From: Lanius collurio
Taxonomy: Eukaryota > Chordata > Aves > Passeriformes > Laniidae
Length of the DNA: 64,000 nucleotides
Reading direction: 5' to 3'
NCBI GenBank assembly: GCA_020086605.1
Contig: JACBWW010000050.1
Coordinates: 3,666,870-3,730,869 of the forward strand
A program made the translations under genes and the position numbers. Under the pieces are notes generated by a model. That model did no database searches. It had not been told where the DNA came from and was given only the letters and a program-made list of their open reading frames with translations. Positions 56,771 to 64,000 of this stretch are shown piece after piece. Positions within the stretch are counted from its first letter, which is position 1. Each line of letters starts with the position of its first letter.

Positions 56771-58325
56771 CTTTGCTCTTGATGAAGCTGAGAAAGGATA
56801 TCCTTTATCACACACCCATGCTGCTGTGAAGTACAAACCGTTGGGAAAAGCGCAGGAAGAGCAGGGATTTTCCCCTTCCTTGCTGAGCGGGAGCTGGAAG
56901 GAGGACAGAGAGAGAAGCCAAACATCCAGGCCATGCCAGGAGAGAGCTCCCCAGGTGTGGAGGCTCCCACCTCAAGGGGATTTGGGCATCTTGCAGGGAC
57001 CAAGTTTTGCCATTGGTATTTGCCAATGCTTTGCCTTGTTCTGCTTAGGGTGTGGATCAGGATCAGGATTCTGGGGATGAGAAAAAATGTTGCTGTGCCC
57101 CCAAATCATCCCAGTGAGCACAGCATTGTCCAAGGGCACCCCAGGCATCCAACACACATTATTTTAGAGCCCTCTGGGCAGGGTTATGTGTCCATGGGGA
57201 TCACTGTGTGGTCAATAGGAGCGAAGACTCACCATGCTCCCTCCCTGTCTCACTCCCCCAGCCACTGCACACCCAACTGGATGTAGAGGCCAAACCAGGG
57301 TAAGATGTGTGATGCTTGAATGAAGGATGCTGAGGTAGTCCTTCTTCTCTTTTCCCCACATCTGAGCTCCAAATGAGTTGTGTTGTCAGCAGCTCTCAGA
57401 GGAGATTGGACCCTGCAGTGCCAAAGGGACCAAAAAAAAACCTGTCAAGAGACTTCGAGCATCATTTCTCATTGAGATTTTCCCTAGTAGAAGTAGTATT
57501 ATTATCTCTGTCTGAGCCCCTCAGCTGGACATACAATTGCTGACTTCCAAGAGGCTTCTGCTCCTGTAGGCACAAAGTGAAAATCTGCAGATTCAGTTCT
57601 GGCCTCAAAGAAGCCCAGCAAGAAACTCTGCCCCCCATAATCGATTCCCAGAAGCTCAGCTTGGACCCAGCTGCATAAAGGCAGCAATAGGGAAGGTGGC
57701 TGGCTCCAGCTGGGAGTATCACTGATGGTTTTGTGCTGCAAAGAGGCAGAGAAAAGGGATAGAAAGAGGAGAGGAGAGCAGAGAAGGGACCACAGAGTTG
57801 GAACTCACTGCAGTGTCCCCGGGTGAGCTGCAGGCTGGGACCAAAGGACTCCAGGCTGCCTGGCTGTGTCCTGCCTTCACGGCCTGTGCTGGTGGATGCA
57901 GGCTTCAAGCCAGAGTTTGTGTGGTGAAGGAGTGGTGGAGAGAGGGTGACACGGTGTGGAGAGACCAGGAATTTTCAAGGCATCGTTTGGCTTCCACTGG
58001 CTCTACCCCGTCCTGTTCTGTCAGGCGGTTCCTACGGTTGTGTTTTAGTGGGGGACCCGAGCAGGGGCAGAGGTGCTCAGACATCCTACCAGCATCCAGG
58101 CAGGAGATGCCTTGTCCTTCTCCAAGCCCTTTCCTGACCCCCCAAGTGTCCCCATCCACCTGGCCTAGGCAGGGATTTGAAGAGAAATGGGGGACAAGGA
58201 GCCCCATCTCATCTTGCAATAGGAACACTGACATTTCTGTTCTCATCATGCACAGGTGACAACACCCCAAAATTCACTATCAGCTGGGCAGAGAGCAGCA
58301 ATCTTTTGTCAGACATTCACTTTTC

Positions 58326-58331
58326 AATAAA
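58326..58331 (+). promoter_or_regulatory. Candidate internal polyadenylation signal AATAAA
   Basis: aataaa in tttcaataaaaaaagaaaac. It is followed by an A-rich stretch, so it could also prime falsely in oligo-dT libraries. Confidence 0.35.
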
Positions 58332-58902
58332 AAAAGAAAACCTCTCAAATAATAGTTGGCCCATCACCCCCAGGATGTGCAGCTTGGGCTGCCTGTCCTG
58401 CTCCACCAGTGCAGGAAAGGGGAGATCCAGGGATCCCAACACAGCTGGAGTGGGGTCCTGGCAGCCCCCACAGGTGGGGACAGCAGGGACATGGGATGAG
58501 CATGACATGCAGAAGCAGAATTCCAAGTCTCAGCATCTTGCTGTGACAAACCCTTCCCTGCCTGGTGTCAGCATCATGTGGGTGCCTATGTGTTTATATG
58601 CCAAATTTTTATCCTTTTGGCATGAAAATCCTGTGGTTTTTTTTCCTCTGCTCACCTGTGTGTGCAGGGAAGGGACTGTGCCCCATGGACAGGGGAACTG
58701 GGGGGTTGGGATGGGAAATGCTGGCTTGGCTGGTAGACATTTGTGCTTCTCATGACCAGACAGCTTCTACGTACAGAAATATTGTTCTTCTATAGCCACA
58801 CTGAGCGGTTTTTGTCCCCTGTAGGGTTTTATTCACAACGGAGGCTGCTGCTATTTTTATTTTTTTGTATTTGATAATTATTTTTTATAAAAATCTATGA
58901 AA

Positions 58903-58908
58903 AATAAA
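58903..58908 (+). promoter_or_regulatory. Candidate distal polyadenylation signal AATAAA
   Basis: AATAAA at the end of an A/T-rich block (ttttttataaaaatctatga just before), followed by a T/C-rich stretch suitable as a downstream element. Taken as the likely end of PAPPA2. Confidence 0.55.
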
Positions 58909-59253
58909 TAATCTTCTCATCCTCCATCTCTTTTGCCTCCTTGATTCACCCAAAAGGGGGCCAGAGAGGTGGTTTGCCTGTCCTGACACCTTGGGTCTGA
59001 CACATTCTCCTCTTCCCAAACCATGGACTCTCCCAGAACAGTCTCAGCCCAGTAGGAGATTTCCTTCAGGTTTTAGGGTGTGTAGGGGCCCTCACCTCCA
59101 ATGCTACCCCCCAACTCAAGGCTGTCACCCAGGCAGCTTTTGCTGTGCCACCACCTGCAAGAACACTTTTGCCAAAGGTCTTCTGCTGGTTATACTACAA
59201 ACTGGTTCAAGGCTGGTCACTTTTTGTAATTAATCTGCTTAAAATATAGGGGA

Positions 59254-59301
59254 ATGTGTGTGTGTATGTGTGAGTGTGTGTGTGTGTGTATGTGTGTGTG
59301 T
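59254..59301. repeat. (TG)n microsatellite, interrupted
   Basis: gtgtgtgtgt units interrupted by atg and agtg. Confidence 0.95.
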
Positions 59302-59962
59302 CCATGCCCCACCTCCCTGGGGATGGGGAGCAGAAAGTGGCTCACACTAGAGCCAGAGGATTGTGTGGTATCATGGCAAGAAAGTTAAAATCCATGATAA
59401 TAAAGTTACTGTAATATTTGGGGATTTTTTCCTTTGTTTTTTTAAGCAACTTTGGGCTGAAAAACACCAAAAAGCCCTTGCCCTGTGTTTAAACCCCACT
59501 CTTCTTCCTCCAGTCATCTCTGATGGCCCTCACTGGTCTTTTCTTTGTGTCTGGTCTTTGCCCAGGGACTCAGCCCCAGAGGAGGAACAGCATCTCCTGG
59601 TGACCTCAAATGTCCTCTCTAGGCCAAAGCTCCCCAGATCATGCCCTCTGGAGAGGAGCCACATTTGCTGAAAAGGAGTGGTCCCTGCTGCTACCTGCTT
59701 TCTGGGGATGAGCAGGGACCACTGGCCAATGCCCACCCTTCCAGCACACACACATATTACCAAATCCTTCCTAAAAAGCTACCAGTGTGCTGCTGACGTG
59801 CCCCTTACAGTGCACTTCACCCTTTTTGGGGTGGCTTTCCCCAAACCCCCATGGATTGCAGGCCAGATGACCCCCCCGAGGAGATTTTGTGATGAGCCAG
59901 CTGTGTTGAGATCTTGCACAGCAGTTTAGACATGCAGCTTCACACACTGCTGCCACACAGAC

Positions 59963-59990
59963 CCTCTCCTCCTCCTCTTCCTCCTCCTCC
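59963..59990. repeat. (TCC)n-like short repeat
   Basis: ctcctcctcctcttcctcc-type run, a polypyrimidine stretch. Confidence 0.9.
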
Positions 59991-61507
59991 ATCTCATTAC
60001 ATAGCCACAGTTTAATGTGCAGTGAGCTGGTGGTTAACTGCATGGAAAATAGCAGAAGGAAAGTATTTGGTGTATTTTTAGCTTATTTTCCTGCAATTTA
60101 GCACTGGGAAAAGAGGAAAAAAAATGTCGTTCCATGAGACTTGATGAAGTCTGGTTTCCTATGGATTCGTGTGCTAAATTCCCCCCTAAATTCCCGCTGT
60201 GTCCTCCCAAGTGTCCTGTCTGTCTGTCTGCAGTAACCCCAGGCTCTCCCTGGGTATTCCACCCATCTGGCAGGGCAGGTGGCAATACACACTGGGCTCG
60301 GCCAAGGGACCTGCCCTTGCACATCCCAGTGGCCTGACCATTAGGCACAGCACTGCCCTCTGAGTGGCTTTTGGCATCCTTGGCAGACCTCACCTTGGTT
60401 CAGGCACTGGTTTTCACATTCTTTGTGGGACGTTACTACTCATGTTGCTGCTAGTCCTCTCCCAAAAGGCTGCTGGACGGACTACGACATTCTCCGTGGG
60501 TGTCTGACCACCAGACAGCACCATTCCATCCCCCTTTTATACTAAAAGAATGGCTAAAAGAAGCTGTTTTGGATACTGCTTCCAAGTTCCCAGTCTCCAA
60601 GGAGGTTTGCAAATCAAGGGCTGAGAGACCCTTGCTGAGGATGCGTAAATAAATGCGTTTTTTTCCCCCAAAAGGTGACTGGAGACATCTTTACCTTCCC
60701 ATGTCCAGCAGAGCAGGTGGGCAAGGCAAGGCACAGGACACGGCTCCATCTGTGTGTGCTCAGTGGTTTGGGACTTGGCTAACCCGATGGGCAGACGGGC
60801 TAATGCTAAACTTGTGTGAAGACTCACCCGAGTTCAAAGGCTGGGAGTGTTTCATCTGTGACCAAAGATGACATCAACTGGACCAAAACTATAAACAAAC
60901 ACTCCAGCTTGCCAGAGCCAGGGATTACTAACAGCTCCGTTTAATAGTCAGTTAAATTATCATCTGGAGTTTTACATAGTGTTACAATAATTTTTGTTGC
61001 TGTTGTTTAAAACTTTTTTTCTATTATTATTCTTTTTTTTAAATTAATCCAGAAGGGTTTTGTATTTCTTGCCACATGGCTATCTCACCCTAAAGCACCC
61101 TACTTTCAATCTACAGTAGTAAAACGTCACATTAGAGTTTTAATAGAACATCAAGGAACATGAATTGTAGCCATCTTTGTAAAGAAAAGGACCAAACTGT
61201 CTTTATATGTTAAATAACTCCACGACAAGTAAAAGGTAGTAATGCTATTACAGGGGTACGGACGAGGCAAAGAAAAGTTAACGACCCAGAGGTTCATCTC
61301 AGGTGAATGATTGCTCATTAATTCAGAAATAAAACAAAAAGAAAGGGCAGGGGGGTGAAGGAGGTTGCAGAAATGGTTGGAAAACAGTTCTTGTCCAGTT
61401 TTCATGTTGCTGGCAGCTTAGGAAGAATTGGGAGTCCAAGAGAAAAAATATTGTGCAGGCCCAGCAGTAGGACCCTGCAGATGTGGATGGTGTCAGCTCT
61501 GCAGGGA

Positions 61508-61710
61508 GTCACAGAGTCATAGAATGGTTTAGGTTGGAAGGAACCTTAAAGACCATCTCATTCCAAACCTGCTGCCGTGGGCAGGGACACCTTCCACTAG
61601 ACCAGGGCATTCCAAACCTGCTGCCGTGGGCAGGGACACCTTCCACTAGACCAGGGCATTCCAAACCTGCTGCCGTGGGCAGGGACACCCTCCACTAGAC
61701 CAGGGCATAC
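61508..61710 (-). mobile_element. CR1 LINE 3' end carrying a 49-bp internal triplication
   Basis: Reverse-complement CR1 start gtcacagagtcatagaatgg, then gtttaggttggaaggaacct and taaagaccatctcattccaa. The following segment (attccaaacctgctgccgtg to gaccagggc) occurs three times in tandem before the match ends. Confidence 0.93.
61560..61706. repeat. Tandem triplication, 49-bp unit x 3, within a CR1
   Basis: Unit starts at 61560, 61609 and 61658. The first two copies are identical by eye and the third has at least one change (cttcc to cctcc). The unit includes the CR1 landmark cttccactagaccaggg. Confidence 0.95.
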
Positions 61711-64000
61711 CTGTTTTGGATGAGCAAGCCCCACACAGCACATGTCACCAAGGCCAGGCCTTCAGCCATGGTGCAGCCCCCCATGGTGGATCAGTCTGCT
61801 CCCCCACGGTGGCTGCTGGCATTTGTCTGAGATGGACTCATGTGGTAGCTGAGAGACTTGGGCAAGAAAATCCAAGCTTGGGCAAGGCTCTGAGTGCAAA
61901 GCCAGAGTGAGGAAACCAAGAGGGAAGCCCTCACAATGCCAGGGTCACTGTGAAAATGGCTCCACAGCTGTGCCATGCCAGCAGGCCCTGCCAGCACGGC
62001 GGCTGCAGGGGCACCACGGTGGGCCTGCCAGCAGCCTGCACAGTCTGTCATGGGGATGAGGATGCTGAGCCCCATCCAGCTGTGCAAGGATGCTGCCAAA
62101 TGACTTTGGAGGGATGGCTTTCCCCTCACCCTCCAAATCCCAGCCCATGGGGAAGCCGGGTCTCAGGGAGCAGAGTCTGGCCCAGCTGGCTGATGATGCT
62201 GCAGGGCTTTGGTTGCCCATGCAAGGGCTTTGAAGTGTCAGCACAGAAGCAGAACAGAAATATCTGCAGAGCCTCAGCATAAATCTGGGGGCCAGATGAA
62301 AAAGTAACCTAGGCAGGTGTGAATGCATGGGGTGTGCAGGGTTTTCCTGGCAGCGTCACAGCGAGCGGCTGGCAGACGGCGCTGCTCCCGTCCTTGCTGC
62401 TGCACCTAGCAAGCAATAAAAGAGAGGAGTCTGCTACCCAAAGGAAAACAGTCTGCATTTCATATAAAGACCATGTACACGGTATTACTTGGCCAGAAAC
62501 CAACTGGCGTGTGGGCCAGAGCAGCCTTCGTTCAAGCATCCCTTCGAGGCGCTGAGCAGAGGTGCCCTTTGCCCAGGCCTGGATGGCTGCCCGGCTGGAA
62601 GTTAAAAGTTGTCTCAGCATCTGCTGGGATAAGCAAAAGGACAAACAGAAGTGTCTTGGCCATGAGTCTCGCTGGCTGAAAGGAAAAGGAGTGATGACAC
62701 AGTACAGATTGCCTGCCCGCATATACCTGTGCATGGAGGTGGCGCTTGGTCTTGCTCTGAGCCCTAAGCACTTGGCAGCATCAGGCACATCAAAATATAA
62801 GGACAAACACATGAGAAAAAGCCAAAAGGATCCAGGAGGCTTCCTCCTTGCACAGAGCAGACGTTTGCCTGATGACCCCTGCTAGACACATTCATTACAG
62901 CAATGATACGAGGATGCCCAGGTCATACTGACTGCTGGCAGCTGCTCCCAGCCGCTCCCCAGTCCAGGCCAGCTGCCCCTGGAGAGAGGTCTGCCCATGA
63001 GAAGGAAAGAGCAAAGCACTGTGTGGTCCTGCAGGAAGACACTGAACTGCTGTTGAGAAAATACAGGGATGCAGTGCTGTCGGCAGTGACCGGGCGCAGA
63101 CCACAGCTGCCTCCCTCTCAGCACCACGCAAATATTCAAGCCATGTCCTTGGCAGGTAGGAGGAGGAATGAGGCAGAAAATCGTATGAGACAGGCTGAAG
63201 ACTGTTCCTGCCAACACTGAAAAAAAATGAAAAGGAAATTTCTTTCTACAGGCATCGTAAAAATCCCACTGTAGGGCTCCAGTCTTGTCCAGATCAAAGG
63301 TGCGCAGCTGCTAAGTCCAGAGCTGTCTCCTCTGCAAACCAGGCAGGAAGCTGAAGCTAAAAGGAACCTGTTTTCTGCCTCCAACACCATCAGCAGTGAC
63401 AGGGATTTGGAGAATCATTTACTCCGAACCAAACCGAGTGTCCCAGTACAACCCCAGCTCTCTGGCTTTAAAAAAAAAAAAAAAGTTACCAGAGGAAGAG
63501 GCAGATGTGAGCCTGAACACTGGCAAGCAACACCACCAAAAGCCTGTCCTCCATGCTCTCTCTGGGACCAGAACCTTCAGGACCATCCTGCACCATGGCA
63601 CTGGGGTATCCTGCATCCCTCTCCCCTCACCATGCTGAGCCTCTCCCCTAGCTGGGTTCTTCTGCTCAGCAGCAGCTTGATGTTGCTTCAAAGTTTTTAT
63701 TACGGTGGGTAAAAAAAAAAAAAGATAATAGAAAGGATTTTAATGTTTACTTCCTAGGAGTGTGGTCCCTCAAGAAGAAAACTCACGATGTCCAGCTGAC
63801 CACTGGCCCTGAGGTGAAGCTGCTTTTGTTCTGGAGGACTCTGCATCTTGGAGCACATGTGGGTTTTGACCATGGCAGAAGAATCTGAGGAGATGAGGTC
63901 ACGATGCCCCTGTCTCTTCACCCCAGCTGATGACACCACGCCAGCTCTGCCCATCAATGGCACCACTGCTCGCTCAGGTCTCACCCCGACCTCATGCTTT

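Larger units (their letters stand above)
56280..58925 (+). other. PAPPA2: Probable PAPPA2 3' UTR
   Basis: Follows the stop without a further splice signal that I would trust. It starts GC-rich, carries a (TA)n stretch at 56713-56770 and becomes A/T-rich near 58850. The end is placed just after the AATAAA at 58903-58908. An earlier AATAAA at 58326-58331 could give a shorter form. The extent is inferred. Confidence 0.6.
58926..64000. other. Intergenic or unrecognised sequence downstream of PAPPA2
   Basis: Contains a (TG)n repeat at 59254-59301, a (TCC)n-like run at about 59963-59990, a CR1 with internal triplication at about 61508-61710, and A-rich runs at about 63470-63485 and 63710-63723. 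In human the next gene downstream is ASTN1, transcribed towards PAPPA2. Part of its 3' UTR could lie on the minus strand here, but I recognised no ASTN1 coding exon. Confidence 0.6.

Overview
This is a vertebrate, almost certainly avian, genomic window dominated by one gene: the 3' two-thirds of PAPPA2 (pappalysin-2, pregnancy-associated plasma protein-A2) on the + strand. Twenty exons can be placed from 1838 to the stop codon at 56277-56279. Every junction is GT-AG and every phase joins, giving an uninterrupted 1126-residue C-terminal part of the protein. The gene starts upstream of the window, so the signal peptide, laminin-G-like region, first LNR pair and first part of the protease domain are missing. 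A bird source is suggested by compact introns, GC-rich exons, low repeat load and repeats that are mostly truncated CR1 LINEs. The species cannot be named from the sequence.

Layout. 1-1837 is intron. 1838-10466 (exons E1-E3, numbered within this window) encodes the rest of the metzincin protease, with the zinc motif [11 protein letters not shown] in E2 (9256-9288) and the Met-turn at 9478-9480. 11950-14689 (E4-E6) encodes an interdomain region that looks like a beta-sandwich module inserted in a fibronectin-III-like fold. 15683-16238 (E7-E8) is a Cys/Asp-rich module. 17527-21690 (E9-E11) is a beta-rich linker. 26069-41994 (E12-E18) encodes five short consensus repeats (SCR/sushi), and 54242-54340 (E19) the third Lin12-Notch repeat. 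56205-56279 (E20) is the C-terminal tail. The 3' UTR probably ends just after the AATAAA at 58903. 58931-64000 is intergenic or unrecognised.

Non-coding content includes eight recognisable CR1 fragments plus one possible ancient one, two MIR-like CORE-SINE fragments, microsatellites and several less ordinary features. These are a 159-bp near-identical duplication between introns 6 and 8, a 49-bp triplication inside a CR1 at 61560-61706, and an abrupt junction between a nearly pure A/T palindromic tract and a CpG-rich block just upstream of E3. There is also a tandem CAGCAG acceptor at E13 and a canonical G-quadruplex motif in the 12-kb intron 18. I saw no bacterial-type system, CRISPR array, tRNA or rRNA gene, and no second protein-coding gene that I could support.

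The encoded part of the protein would act outside the cell. Known pappalysin-2 cleaves IGF-binding proteins (IGFBP-5, IGFBP-3) and so releases IGF; the SCR and LNR modules contribute to substrate and surface interactions. E1-E3 hold the zinc site and the remaining exons hold the recognition scaffold.
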